NCBI GenBank assembly: GCA_014529385.2 | Contig: CM043945.1 | Coordinates: 151,627,741 to 151,691,740, forward strand | Direction of reading: 5' to 3' | DNA from: Adiantum capillus-veneris | Taxonomy: Eukaryota; Streptophyta; Polypodiopsida; Polypodiales; Pteridaceae | Length of the DNA stretch: 64,000 bases | Part shown: in pieces, positions 30,604 through 42,940 of the stretch | Layout of the letters: each line of letters opens with the position of its first letter | How positions within the stretch are numbered: position 1 is the first letter of the stretch | Notes under the pieces: model-generated | Told to the model about the DNA's origin: nothing | Database searches by the model: none | Seen by the model: the letters and a program-made list of their open reading frames with translations, nothing else | Program-made: the position numbers and the translations under genes

Positions 30604-30830
30604 TGTTACCATATACATGTGGTAGTGATGTGTGTTAACACAGTAGGACCATCGGGGTATTTTTTCCCTCTTTAGGAGGTTTTTTCCCTTGAGCATTTTA
30701 TATACGCCCATCACTCTAGGGCTATCTATCTTTCCATTGCACACTAAGTAACACACTTTCTATTGTGTGCCTTGTACTTCCTTCGTCTTCTCCAAGCCGT
30801 TTGCGTTTCTTTGCAACTCTAATTCCAACA
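30604..30830 (+). repeat. copia 3' LTR
   Basis: 227 bp; preceded by the purine tract at 30593-30601. Confidence 0.93.
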
Positions 30831-31275
30831 TTAAGTTCCGTCATTTGAGCTTGTTTGAGAAAGTGGTTAGCATGTTTTCATTGCCAAGTTTCTTGTTCAT
30901 TGTAAGAGGGGTTTGTGGTGAGAGGTTTTCGACACCCAAAGGCAATGTGTGTGTGCTTGCAATGTTTACCATTCACTAGTTGTTGGTTTAGTTTATGCAA
31001 GGTCCATGATAGTGTGATAGTATATAGCCTTACCTTGCAAACTATGAATCAGGTATTTGCACAAAATTCATCCTCTCTTGTCTTTTTTCTAGCTCTTTCT
31101 TAGTCCATTTGGTGTTGGTCTTGGTATGAGATTGCTTATGTGTGTTTTTGTTGCACCTCGTTTTGGTTGTGACAAAATCTCTCTAGCGTCCTCATTCGCA
31201 TCCCATAACTAGGTGGTGCCCCTTCACTTGTTTGGCTATGGGTTTGTTGTTGTTGTTTCTTGCTTGTGATTACCC
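30831..31275 (+). repeat. 5' LTR, right part (TAT-type element)
   Basis: It resumes the LTR after the copia insertion. GTTTGAGAAAGTGGTTAG and CGCATCCCATAACTAGGTGG are shared with 55035-55420. The exact 3' boundary is uncertain because the two LTR copies diverge at about 31275 and 55470. No convincing primer site was found just after it. Confidence 0.7.
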
Positions 31276-31354
31276 CAGTATGGAGGGCTTGTGTATGTTG
31301 TTGTGAATACCTTCCCTTAAGAGTAATCAAGTAGCTTGCATAAATTATCAAAAC

Positions 31355-31795
31355 TTGTATGACCCATTTGTTCCCATTGCAAGACAAAAACTGCATATCA
31401 TTGTGAGCACAAAATTACAACTTCAACAAGTAATTTGTAGTAACTTGGGCCCTCTTAGGTTGGCCGAGATAAACACTTTAGTAAATCCCTTTATTTTGCC
31501 TGTCATTAGGTATGACGTTAGTTTGGACGTCTATATTTTTGTTTTGTTTTAAGCATTAGGTCATGCATAGACCATGAATAATGGCCCAAAAATAGAGGTT
31601 TTTTCTCTCCATTTCACTCCACACATTAGAATAAAGGTTGCAATTAGTAAAAAGATCCATTTTCAACAACATATGCTGTTCTGTTTGGTGTGCCCAAAGA
31701 GTAGGAAAATTTCTTGCGTCACCAAACCCTGTCATCTTGCCTCTTATTGACTATCATAGATCATTTGACGTGCATATTTTTATTTTGTTGTAGAA
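31355..31795 (+). pseudogene. leader peptide module pair of the TAT-type element
   Basis: Module one is open: MYDPFVPIARQKLHIIVSTK, then LGPLRLAEI, FILPVIRYDVSLDVYIFVLF, stop at 31550. Module two, broken, shows IHFQQHMLF and continues to about 31790. The modules match those in both arms of the inverted repeat at 7.3-8.4 kb, there in reversed order. They lie between the LTR and gag. No known domain. Confidence 0.5.
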
Positions 31796-31861
31796 TAAAT
31801 TACAATTTAGAAAACATTATTGTGTAAATATTTTGAAGAAAGAAAAAAACGTGTCACTTTG

Positions 31862-32669
31862 AAATCGATTCAATGGAGGCTTAACACCAAATGTTAGGAT
31901 ATCCCCTCTTCTTTGGAGAGCCTGGCGAGGATGCCGAATTATTTCTAAAACATTTCAAAATGGCTTGCCACATAAAAAGAGTGATAGGAGATGATGAATG
32001 ATTATAAATATTTGGGGTAGTTCTGAAGAAGGATGCTAACACTTGGTTTGACTCTCTATCTCAAGAGGTTAAGGGAAGTTATAAGGAAGTCATTGATATT
32101 TCAAGTGACACTTCTTTGACACCCATAACACTCAAAAGCAATGGCAAGGCATAATTTCTCACGAGAAAAAAGACGTGGATGACTACTACATGTACAAACA
32201 AGAGTTTCTACATCTTTGGGATGTATGGGTGAGAAATGTTGATAGCCTTGGGCATGGTGCAGAGTTCCTAAAGAAGCAGAGGTTCATAGCCAGTCTCTTT
32301 CCCACACTCAAGATAAGAGTTGAGGTGGGTGTGCCTGCTACCTTTGATGCAAGTGAAACTAGAGCTGCTGAGAAGTATAGAAAGGTCAAGTGCCTAAGGG
32401 GAGAGGTTCCAATAGAGGGTCTTAGACCCAAAGGAAAATTTCAAGCATCAACATCTAGAGAGATTATTGAGGTATTAACTGAGGTGATTGAGAAGCTAAA
32501 TGAGTCCTTGAGAAACTTATCAATTCACCTTGCACAAGCTGTAGGTCCGAAGGGACAAACTAAGAAAGCTGAGGAGCGAGAGCCACGACCTAGGAAACTT
32601 TTGCAATGTTGGAATTGCGGAGAGTCTAGAAATGGGATGTTTAATTGTCCTTGGCCTCATGGGGAGTAA
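31862..32669 (+). pseudogene. TAT-type gag
   Basis: FFGEPGEDAELFLKHFKMAC (about 31908) and NTWFDSLSQEVKGSY are Retrotrans_gag features. After a frame change, DDYYMYKQEFLHLWDVWV and a long charged region follow in the open frame 32175-32669. The single zinc knuckle reads CWNCGESRNGMFNC: its His is replaced by Asn, so zinc binding would be impaired. Stops are present near 32000 and 32150. Confidence 0.8.
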
Positions 32670-32989
32670 AGGAGACCTAACTTGAATTACCCAGTGATGA
32701 ATGCAGGTGAAGGAATTAGTCAACAACCAAGGCTTCTACAAAGTACAAATGGAGCAAGACCACCTCCATAAGGGGTTCCATCTTTTCCAGATCCAAATGT
32801 GCATGTAGTTCAAATGAGGTTGACATGGAAGCAAATTGTATTATGCATGGCCATGGAAAAGGTAAGGAGAAAGAAGGAGTCACTTCACAAGAAGGCAAAG
32901 GAAACAAAGAAAGCCAAGAGAACTTGACATCGTATCAACCTCCAAGACTTCCTTGTTGGACTTGGTATGACTCAATACAACTTGTTGGA

Positions 32990-33480
32990 AGACCTGAGAG
33001 GTAAGGGTTTTGATATCTCATGGATCAGTTTCTTGCATTATGTCCACAAGTCAGGAGGGATTTAACGAAGGCAGTTAATACTACTAGAAAGGTAAACGAG
33101 AGTGTTCCTATTGTAAAAATTGCACAATATGACATGAATGAGGACATTACACCCATGCTAGACTGTTACATCAAAGGAAGGCTAGTTAGGAAAGGTCTAG
33201 TGGATGGGGATGCACAAATTTGCATCATGACAGAGGGACTCATGCAAAGACTAGGCATGCACATCCATGAGACATCGGAAATCAAAGTGAAAATGACAAG
33301 AAATAGCAAGGCTAGGTGCATAGGTATTTGTAAAAATGTTTTTGTGGAGGCGTTTGGCATTAAGAAGGCAGTGGATTTCTATGTTATATCTACCAAATGA
33401 AATAGTTATCCATTTATACTAGGAAGACCATGGCTAATGAAAATGCAAGATTTGCAGGATTGGAAAAGTGGAAAGTTGAT
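32990..33480 (+). pseudogene. TAT-type aspartic protease
   Basis: GLVDGDAQICIMTEGL (about 33194-33241) occupies the catalytic position, with D-G-D in place of D-T/S/G-G. FILGRPWLMKMQDLQDW (about 33415-33465) is the C-terminal LGRPWL motif. One in-frame stop at 33398 lies between them. Confidence 0.75.
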
Positions 33481-33488
33481 TTGTAGGA

Positions 33489-35235
33489 ATGACAATCATA
33501 AAAAGGTTGTCTTACATGAAGGAGCAACGCCAAGAGGAGATCTATGAGGAATCATCACAAAGTGAGACGAAGGAAGAATGGATTGATAGTACTTCAAAAG
33601 AACAAGGTAGCAATAGCACTACGGAAGAGGAGTCTTCCATTGAAGTCATGGAGGTAAGGTTTAAGCCAAGCAATCAAGAGACCTCTTGTGAAGGATTGGA
33701 AGAAGTAGGTCCTCAAGAGAACCAAGGTGCGGAAGATGAAGGCATGATAGAAGGTATTCTATCAACAACACTTACAAAGGAAGAAAGTGCGAAGTTTAAA
33801 TGTGTGCTAAGGAAGTTTCCTAGGATTTTTGCTAAAGAGTACACATATGTGAGTGGAGTAGATGCTATTCAACAAAAAATTGAGCTAAATCCTGAGGCCA
33901 CACCTAAAGTTAGAAGCTACAAAGACTAGGAGTTATCAAGGAGCAGGCTCTACTCAAGGAGGTAAGAAAGCTTCTAGCAACATGTTTCATTTATTTAGTG
34001 TAGAATTCAGAGTGTGTCTCTCCCATTGTTGTCACTCCCAAGAAGAATGGCAAGTGGAGGGTGTATGTGGATTACTGTCCACTGAATGAGGCAACAAAAA
34101 GAGATCACTTTTTCCTCCCATTTCACGATGAGATACTAAATGAGGTAGCTGGTCATGAAAAGTACACTGTGTGTACTTCTCATTAGATACTAAATGAGGT
34201 AGCTGGTCGTGAGATTGTGTGTGATGGCTACTCGGGCTACTTTCAAATACGTATCACAATAGAGGGTCTATTGAAAACAACCTTCATCACTGCTTGGGGT
34301 TGTTATGCTTTCAGAGTCCTACCATTTGGCCCGACAAATGCTCCTGCAACTTTCCAATGCTTCATAAACATGGTGTTTCAAACATTCTTTAGAAAGTCTT
34401 TAGGATATTCATTGATGATTTTTGCATTTATAGCTCAAAATCGTTGCATCTACAGAGGGTACAAGAAGGATTTAAGAAGCTCTATGACATGAGAGGTCAA
34501 CTCAACCCCGACAATTGTCACATAGGTGTGGATGAAGTGATCTTGCTTGGTCACAAAGTTTGTTACAAAGGTATCGAGGTGGATCCTTCAAAGGCAAAGG
34601 CTCTTACTGAGTTACCATCACCCAAGAGTCTTAAGGAGGTCACCTCATTCATCCAAAAGATGTATATGTCACGTCTCATTCACTTAGCCTCACAATTACT
34701 TCACCCTTTGCAAAAGTTGACACAACAAGTAGAATTTTCATGGTCTTATGAGCTTGAAGAGTACTTTTATAACACTAAAGTCATTCTATCAGAGCTACCA
34801 ACACTCATGCCTCCTTGTTGGGCGTACACATTCTTTGTTATCTCTAATGTTGGGAAGGAAACACTTGGTGTAGTTTTATTACAACAAGATCCCCATAGTA
34901 CTAGAATGCGACCCATCTACTTTTCTAGTAGGGTCACGAATGCTTTGGAAAGAGGATACATGGAGGCAAAACTCATGATGCTTTCTTTCATGTTTGTGTG
35001 AGAAAGTTTAGATCCTACTTGCTACCAATACCTTTTGTAATTCTCACTGTAGAAAATTTGTTACCTTGGGTGTTATCTCAAATGAATGTTAGTACTAGGA
35101 TCTCAAAGTGGATCATGGAGTTGCAAGAGTTCCAATACTCTTTCAAGGTAGAAGATAGTATGCAAGCACAATTGGCAGGGATTCTCACTTATACGGTACA
35201 CGAGAAAGAGATTAAGGAGCCTGAAGTATGAACCC
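33489..35235 (+). pseudogene. TAT-type reverse transcriptase and first RNase H
   Basis: A linker rich in Glu and Ser (33489-33750) precedes the RT. Blocks: SPIVVTPKKNGKWRVYVDY (about 34020), a DGYSGYFQI block (34219-34246), FRVLPFGPTNAPATFQ (34312-34360), FIDDF as catalytic motif (about 34409-34423), and LNPDNCHIGVDEVILLGHKV. RNase H: FVISNVGKETLGVVLLQQD at about 34832-34890, where the first catalytic Asp is lost. A 54-bp tandem duplication (34131-34238) disrupts the RT, with further frame changes at about 34485 and 34998. The next domain starts with FHGAF at about 35287, where D-G-A is expected, and is cut by the inserted element at 35331. Confidence 0.85.
34131..34238. repeat. 54-bp tandem duplication inside the RT
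   Basis: AGATACTAAATGAGGTAGCT starts at 34131 and again at 34185, period 54 with mismatches at the end of the second unit. It breaks the RT frame. Confidence 0.85.
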
Positions 35236-35815
35236 TACCATTGCCACCACCAAAAATTATTCCTAATTCTTTTACGTTGTTCTTTCATGGAGCTTTTTGA
35301 TAAGCCACAGGAAAAGCAGGGGGAGGGATATGTAAGATCCCCAAATTTTTGGGTCTTTTCTAAAAATAAGAAAAATAACTTTCAATATCTAATTCGTTGA
35401 ATTTTGATTGACAATATTGAAAAAGTCATAATTATGTCACGATGTTACGGTGTGGCGTAGTCTAGCTACGGTTTCCATTAGTTGGTTAGATACTGCTTGG
35501 ATGGTCAAATTTAATGTAAAAATTGAATGGTAAGTGGGAGAGTTGACCACCAAAAAACAAAGGCTTGTTTTTAGGAAAGAAAGAGTCTTTTTAGAAAAGA
35601 GAGGAGGAGCTTAGTTTAGAACTCTTTTCTTAGAAGCCAAGCTTCTTCTTAGAGTCTCTAAATCGCGCGGCGAAATCCGTGTCCTCAAAAAATAAAAATA
35701 AAAAAAAATAAAAATCAATTTTAAATTTTTTTGTTTTATAAAAGTTGCGAACGTGCGCGAACTTGTCTCTCCTTGATCACTCTATTCTTAGCTAGTGCTT
35801 TTGGCCTTGAGAGCC

Positions 35816-35823
35816 TATATAAA
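35816..35823 (+). promoter_or_regulatory. TATA box, LARD-like 5' LTR
   Basis: TATATAAA in GAGCCTATATAAAGACC. The identical box is in the other LTR at 39790-39797. Together with the pyrimidine-rich stretch after it, this is the likely promoter. Confidence 0.6.
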
Positions 35824-38390
35824 GACCTCTCTTCTTTCACTTGGAGGGAGATAGATACACTCTCAGACGCGGAAGCTCTCTTGCCTTGACGTTAGAATTA
35901 CTTATCTATTATACGGAGTGGTGCAAGCTCTTCATCACCATCTCCATAAACTCTTCTCTGTCGTGAAGAAAAGAAGAAGGATACTCTCTCTCTATTTGCT
36001 TATTATCTTCTCTCTCGTTTCACGGTGTACGCGCTCTCCGGAAGTTTTCGTGGCGGACACCTCTATGTAGCTCTCATCACTGCTCTCTTGCGACAAAGCA
36101 AGAAGCCTTTCGACAATCCCAAATCGATTCTAAAGCACGATGAGAAACCATAAACTCCATAATCATCATTTCTCTCTATGTCGTTTTTTTGTGTAGTCAC
36201 CCTCTCGATGATTGTTTTTTTGCATACAAGTGCATGTATGGATTAACCAAGTACATGCGAGGTTGCTTCATTATTGTTTCATCATGTTTACACATTGATT
36301 TATGCACATGATGCGTTATGGTCACACACGTGCATAAAAAAGCGCTTTTCGTTTCACGTCACAGAAGCGTTATGAATACTATTTTGGTCATAGATCACAA
36401 ACCGTTATGAATCAGCCTGAACCCTTTATACTATAGATAAAACACATCATTTAGAACATTTTCTCTCTTATCTGTCATATGAAAAACATGCACAAGCTAA
36501 GAGATATGGTCAAAAAACACTACACAACCAAATTTTTTGACTCCAGGCTCCTTGGAGAACTACTATATAGATTCACTGGATGGGCAAACCCAGTTAACCA
36601 ATTGAAAATCTTGATGAAAATTGATGATAAATGAATTTAGGTTTTAGTTATCACTTCGGAAATGCGAGTTATTAATCACTCTATTGTCAGTTTTACCTAC
36701 ACCCGTAGGAGTGCTATCAAAGGGGGATACCATATGAAGTCGTGAGTTAACCGAGCCGTTTTGATATGTTTTATGATTTTTTTTGGTGAGTTGATTTCAA
36801 TTATTAGATGGCCCTAAAACTACATGGGAGTTTATGGTTAAACATTCCGAACCCCATAGGCAAATATAAATAAAGTGACTTTCTTTTGGGGTCACCGTTT
36901 GTTGTGTGAGTACCATATGGTCAAAGTGATGTGATGGAGTGATAGTCTATATTATGGAGTTGAACTTGATGCATCACGTTGAGGTCAAATACTTTCTTTT
37001 TCATGTTTTGCATGCTCCTGAAAATGTCAGAAAGTTGTTTTTGCATATGTGTGAAGTTATGGTTTATGGTTGACCTAAAGGTCGGAGTTGTTTTGCATCA
37101 TGTTTATGGTTATCATTGCTCAACTCATGTATTGATGTGGATGCCTCATATGCATAGTTATCATTGCTTTCCATTTTTCTAGGTCAAAACTAGCTCTGTG
37201 CTAGAGTGGTGAAGTGCAGATGTGATGCATCAACGTTGCACGGTTGGATGTTGTCAAAATTGCATTTTTATATCATGATTGATTGCTGGTTGGACTCTTT
37301 TTATGGATGAAAGAATCACATCTTAAGGGTCACATGTGTGTAGACTCCGATTGATTGCAGGGGATATGTCAAAAGAGTTGGTTCAATGTGATTATGATTT
37401 ATGATTAAGGGCTGAAATTGCCTCATGGATTATGGTTGATATTTTATGGTGGGAGCTGGTGTGGCATATGTTTTTTTTTTTTGGATTGGGTTATGCTGCC
37501 GAAAGGCTGCCGAAATTTTTGCAGCCATGTTATGTTCTAAAGTGGCTATGTAGGATTGGTCGTGCCTCACCCAAGTAGGGTGGAGAGATCACCCGTGTGA
37601 TGTGATTGGATTATGGTTTATGGTTTATGGTTTTTGGATTGGATCATGAAGTGATCACGATGGCTTATGGTAGACGTGTAAGGGTAGAGACCCTATACAG
37701 TCTAACTGTTTGGAAAAGGATTGTTTGTGCATCTGGAAAGTGCTATTGTGATTGGACTCATGTGTTATGGTTCTCATGGTAGTGTCGCTACAAGACTAGG
37801 ATCACATACATCGCTTAGCCTTAGACTAAAGGGTTGCTGACCTGGGGCTTTGCTGGATCGGGGGTGTTGCCTAAGTCTTCTTCTTTTTGTTAGGGTCATC
37901 TACACGTTTAGTGCGTCGGGGTTGAATGACCTACACGGCTAACGGGTCGGGGATCTTGCCTTAGCTTTGCCTAAACACTTGATGCTCGATATGGAAGAGG
38001 CGGGGAACCTAAACTGGTATGGCTGATGTTGATACCCTACCACCTGTTGGTATTTGGGATTCTTTTAGAGCTTGGGTTCATGGAGGGAGGCGAAGTGGCC
38101 TCACCTATGTCTGGCTCAAGTAGGATGGAGGTGTTTTGGATTGCTTTCCGCGAAGTGAAATTCTCTCTGTCCGTAGTGGAGCAAAAGTGGATGGGTGGAC
38201 CGATGGATCCCTACATAGAGTCCGGTGCTCTGCTAGTTGTTTTGTCATAAACTTTTTTGATTTTATGGTAAACCCAGATGTTGTCATTGCATTAATACAT
38301 GGTTGCCTGTTGCATTTAGATGGGCATTTAAAGATTCTCTCTTGTCAATTTCTCATATCTCTGTGCACTCTATTTCACCCTCCACTACAT

Positions 38391-38394
<4 letters not shown>

Positions 38395-38439
<45 letters not shown>
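38395..38439. repeat. (CT)n microsatellite
   Basis: About 22 CT units in LTR 1. The LTR 2 counterpart is longer. Confidence 0.95.
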
Positions 38440-38442
<3 letters not shown>

Positions 38443-38711
38443 CGCAACGTGGTGTACACATATCTTCACCCTCCACAATGTTATATTTTTTCTTGAGTAC
38501 GCTTTCATTCATAACACCCATTCAGGGGTAGCACTAGTCGCTAGCTATCTCTAGATGCAGTTCGGCTCATGGCCTAAAATCCATGCTTGGTCAGGCACTG
38601 AGAACTCCTCCCCTATGCAAATGCTTCCGCAACTCTAATGTATATTGAAAATTGTATAAAAGTGTAAAATTGCATATTTGTGCATAGACCCCTGGGGAGG
38701 GGTATCTCTCA

Positions 38712-39324
38712 CCTGGTATCAGAGAAAATGCTTAAGGTTATGGGGATATCCTAAAGCCTGATACTAGTCGGGTTAGTTATGCATTATGCATGCATTTATG
38801 CATGCTGTTTGAGAAAGGATATTGTATTCATGATGCATCTATAAGTGACATTGGTTGATGGTACGTGTTTGACATGTCTTCTTGAGTGGAAGTGTTCGGT
38901 TTGAGTTATGGTAAAGTGGTTGAAGTGTTCAACAAGTGTATCAATAATTTTATTTGAATGTTTATTTTAGTAATGACCTTTGCGGGTGACTTCTAACGTT
39001 TCGTAAGCTAGATCTTGTCTTTTAATGGGGTGTAAATGACTACCCATTTCTTTGAAAATCATGATTAAATTTTTTTTCCCTCCCACCCACCCTTTTTGAC
39101 TCATAATGCGGGAGGATTAATATAATATATTGTTAATAAGATTTTTGGATTTGACATGATGCAAAAATACATCATGCCTCCCAAAGGAAACGGAGTTCCT
39201 GCTAATGCCAATTGTTGAGAAATAGGATAGTCAATTTATCATATATCTATAGAAGATTTTAGATTTACTCATCTGTTATCTATGTCGAGGTGAGGACACC
39301 TCGAATTTTTCAAGTGTGGGAGGA
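38712..39324 (+). other. interior of the LARD-like element
   Basis: 613 bp without an open frame of note. Primer site TGGTATCAGAGA at 38714-38725, one base from the methionine consensus. Purine tract GTGTGGGAGGA at 39314-39324. Also a palindromic ATGCATGCATTTATGCATGC stretch at about 38784-38803. Confidence 0.85.
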
Positions 39325-42268
39325 TGTAAGATCCCCTAATTTTTGGGTCTCTTCTAAAAATAAGAAAAATAACTTTCAATATCTAATTTGTCGAATTTTG
39401 ATTGACAGTATTGGAAAGTCATAATTATGTCGGGATATTACGGTGTGGCGTAGTTTACCTACGGTTTCCATTATTTGGTTAGATATTGCTTGGATGGTCA
39501 AATTTAATGTAAAAATTGAATGGTAAGTGGGAGAGTTGACCACCAAAAAGCAAAGGCTTGGTTTTAGGAAAGAAAGAGTCTTTTTAAAAAAGAGAGGAGG
39601 AGCTTAGTTTAGAACTCTTTTCTTGGAAGCCAAACTTCTTCTTAGAGTCTCTAAATCGCGCGTCGAAATCCGTGTCCTCTAGAAAAAAATAAATCAAAAA
39701 TCATTTTCTTTTGAAAAGCTGCAAACATGCACGAACTTGTCTCTCCTTGCTCACTCTATTCTTACCTAGTGCTTTTGGCCTTGAGAGCCTATATAAAGAC
39801 CTCTCTTCTTTCACTTGAGGGAGATAGATACACTCTCAGACGCGGAAGCTCTCTTGCCTTGACGTCAGAATTACTTATCTATTATATGGAGTGGTGCAAG
39901 CTCTTCATCACCATCTCCATAAACTCTTCTCTGTCGTGAAGAAGAAGAAGAAGGATACTCTCTCTCTTTTTGCTTATTATCTTCTCTCTCGTTTCACAGT
40001 GTACGCGCTCTCCGAAAGTTTTTGTGGCAGATACCTCTACGTAGCTCTCATCACTGCTCTCTTGCGGGGCAAAGAAAGAAGCCTTTTGACAACCCCAAAT
40101 CGATTTCAAAGCACGGGGAGAAACCATAAACTCCATAGTCATCATTTCTCTCTCTCTATGTCGTTTTTCTGTGCAGTCACCCTCTCGATGATTGTTTTTT
40201 TGCATACGAGTGCATGTATGGATTAAACAAGTACATACGAGGTTGCCTCATGATTGTTTCTTCATGTTTTACACGTTGATTTATGCACATGATGCATTAT
40301 GGTCACGCACATGCATAAAAAAACGCTTTTTGTTTCACGTCATAGAAGCGGTATGAATACTATTTTCGTCATAGATCACAAACCGTTACGAATCAGCCCG
40401 AACCCTTTATACCATAGATAAAACACATCATTTAGAACATTTTCTCTCTTATGTGTCATCTGAAAAACACGCACAAGCTAAGAGATATGGTCAAAAAACA
40501 GATTGCTGCCCACTACACAACCAAAATTTTTGACTCTAGGCTCCTTGGAGAACTACTATATAGATTCACTGGATGGGCAAACCCACTTAACCAATTGAAA
40601 AGCTCGATGAAACTTGATGATAAATGAATTTAGGTCTTCGTTATCACTTCGGGAATGCGAGTTATCAATCACTCTATTATCAGTTTTACCTACACACGTA
40701 GGAGTGCTATCAAAGGGGGATACCATATGACGTCATGAGTTAACTGAGCCGTTTTGATATGTTTTATGGTTTGTTTTGGTGAGTTGATTTCAATTATTAG
40801 ATGGCCCTAAACTTACATGGGAGTATATGGTTAAACATTTGGAACCGCATAGGCAGATATAAATAAAGTGACTTTCTTTTGGGGTTATCATTTGTTGTGT
40901 GAGTACCATATGGTCAAAGTGATGTGATGGAGTGATATTCTATATTATGGATCTGAACTTGATGCATTGGGTTGAGGTCAAATACTTTTATTTGCATGTC
41001 TTGCATGCTCTCGAAAATGTTAGAAAGTTGTTTTTGCATATGTGTGAAGTTATGGTTTATGGTTGACCTAAAGGTCAATTGTTTTGCATCATGTTTATGG
41101 TGTTGGAATGTTATCATATGGTGTATGGGAACTCATGGATTGATGTGGATGCCTCATATGCATAGTTATGATTGCTTTCCACCTTTCTAGGTCAAAACTA
41201 GGTCTATGCGCTAGAGTGGTGAAGTGCTGATGTGATGGCTTAACGTTGCATGGTTGAATGTTGTCAAGATTGGATTTTTATATCATGATTGGTTGCTGGT
41301 TGGACTCTTTTTATGCATGAAAGAATCACATCTTAAGGGTCACATGTGTGTAGACTCCGATTGATTGGTGCAAGGGATATGTCAAACTCCAAGTGTGGGA
41401 TTATGATTTATGGTTAAGGGCTGAAATTCCCTCATGGATTATGGTTGATATTTTATGGTGGGAGCTGGTGTGGCATATGGTTTTTTTTTCTAGATTGGGT
41501 TATGCTGTCGAAATTTTTGCAGCCATGTTATGTTCTAAAGTGGTTATGCAGGATTGGTTGTGCCTCACCCAAGTAGGGTGGAGAGCTCACCCGTGTGATG
41601 CGATTGGATTATGGTTTATGGTTTATGGTTTTTGGATTGGATCATGAAGTGACCAAGATGGTTTATGGTAAACGTGTAAGGGTAGAGACCCTGTATAGTC
41701 TAACTGTTTGGAAAAGGATTGTTTGTGCATCTGGGAAGTGCTATTGTGATTGGACTCATGTGTTATGTTTCTCATGGAAGCATCGCTACAAGACTAGGAT
41801 CACCTACATCGCTTAGCCTTAGACTGAAGGGTCACTGACCTGGGGCTTTGCTGGATCGGGGATGTTGTCTAGGTCTTCTTCTTTTTGTTAGGCTCATCTA
41901 CACGGTTAGTGCATCCGGGGTTCAATGACTTACATGGCTAATGCATCGGGGATCTTGACTTGGCTTTGCCTAAACACCCGGTGTTGGGCATCGAAGAGGT
42001 GGGGCACCTAAATTGGTATGGTTTGTGTTGATACCCTACCACATGCTGGTATTTGGGATCCTTTCAGAGCTCGGGTTCATGGAGGGAGGTGAAGCGGCCT
42101 CATCTATGTCTGGCTCAGGTAGGATGGAGGTGTTCTGGCTCACTCCGTGCAAAGTGAAATTCTCTCTGTCCATAGTAGAGCGTAAGTGGATGGGTGGATC
42201 GGTCGATCCCTACACAGGGTTCGGTGCTTTGCTAGTTGTTTTGTCATAAACGTTTTTGATGTTATGGT

Positions 42269-42486
42269 CCCGGGGCGGTCACTTATCAAAACCTTTCTAT
42301 ATCACGTGCGTTCAAGAGTTTATTAATAATACCTCAATATACATACTATATTTACACTACGTGCCTATTTAAAAAACCCCCACCCCCCTCTGTATGTATA
42401 CATTTTGATACATTTTGATCTTTTAATAATCCTCTCCGGTTAACTCACGTGATAGCATACACATTCTAAAAAGTGACCGCCCCGGG
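42269..42486 (-). mobile_element. 218-bp MITE, copy 1
   Basis: Terminal inverted repeats CCCGGGGCGGTCACTT. Perfect 8-bp target duplication GTTATGGT at 42261-42268 and 42487-42494. The other LTR shows the unfilled site. No coding. An 8-bp duplication fits the hAT superfamily among others. Orientation is set relative to copy 2. Confidence 0.95.
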
Positions 42487-42612
42487 GTTATGGTATACCT
42501 AGTTTTGCCAATTGCATTAATACATGGTTGCTTGTTCCATTTAGATGGGCATTTAAAGATTCTCTATTGTCAATTTCTCATGTCTCTATGCACTCTATTT
42601 CACCGTCCACTA

Positions 42613-42615
<3 letters not shown>

Positions 42616-42675
<60 letters not shown>
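42616..42675. repeat. (CT)n microsatellite
   Basis: About 30 CT units in LTR 2 of the LARD-like element. Confidence 0.95.
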
Positions 42676-42679
<4 letters not shown>

Positions 42680-42940
42680 CGCAACGTAGTGTACACATAT
42701 ATTCACCCTCCACAATGTTATATTTTTTCTTGAGTACGTTTCATTCATAACACCCATTCAGGGGTAGCACTAGTCGCTAGGTACCTCTAGATGCAGTCCG
42801 GCTCATGGCCTAAACTCCATGCTTGGGTGAGAACTCCTCCCCTATGTAAACACTTCCACAACTCTGATGTATATTGATAATTGTATAAAAGTGTAAAATT
42901 ATATATTTGTGCATAGACCCCTAGGGAGGGGTATCTCTCA

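Larger units (their letters stand above)
26544..30830 (+). mobile_element. Ty1/copia element inserted in the TAT 5' LTR
   Basis: LTRs 26544-26770 and 30604-30830, both 227 bp, TGTTACC...AACA, with about 22 differences by hand count (roughly 90% identical). Perfect 5-bp target duplication TTAAG (26539-26543 and 30831-30835). Primer site after the 5' LTR; polypurine tract CAGGGGGGATT before the 3' LTR. Gag, RT and RNase H are present; protease and integrase core are deleted. A 0.65-kb segment interrupts gag. Confidence 0.93.
35331..38711 (+). repeat. 5' LTR of the LARD-like element
   Basis: Contains a TATA box at 35816-35823, a (CT)n tract at about 38395-38439, and runs of TTATGGTT around 37610-37630. 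It matches 39325-42940 throughout. Confidence 0.9.
35331..42940 (+). mobile_element. long-LTR, coding-free element (LARD-like)
   Basis: LTRs 35331-38711 (3381 bp) and 39325-42940 (3616 bp, or 3390 after removing the MITE and its extra target copy) enclose only 613 bp (38712-39324). TGTAAGATCC...ATCTCTCA ends, a methionine-type primer site and a purine tract before the second LTR fix the structure and the plus orientation. Flanks are GGATA (35326-35330) and GGCTA (42941-42945), a 5-bp duplication with one mismatch. The reading frame of the host gypsy element continues across it (GKAGGGI, then LVLLNPSGE). No gag or pol. It would need proteins from another element. Confidence 0.9.
39325..42940 (+). 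repeat. 3' LTR of the LARD-like element
   Basis: Same as LTR 1 with scattered differences, plus the MITE at 42269-42486. TATA box at 39790-39797. (CT)n tract at 42616-42675. Confidence 0.9.

Noticed and set aside
37600-37640. TTATGGTT runs as a telomere-like array
   Set aside because: Only three irregular units, not the TTTAGGG plant repeat, and repeated in the other LTR.
38136-38554. Ser/Leu repeat ORFs over the (CT)n tract (also 42490-42750)
   Set aside because: The reading frames stay open only because of the microsatellite; the rest is LTR sequence.
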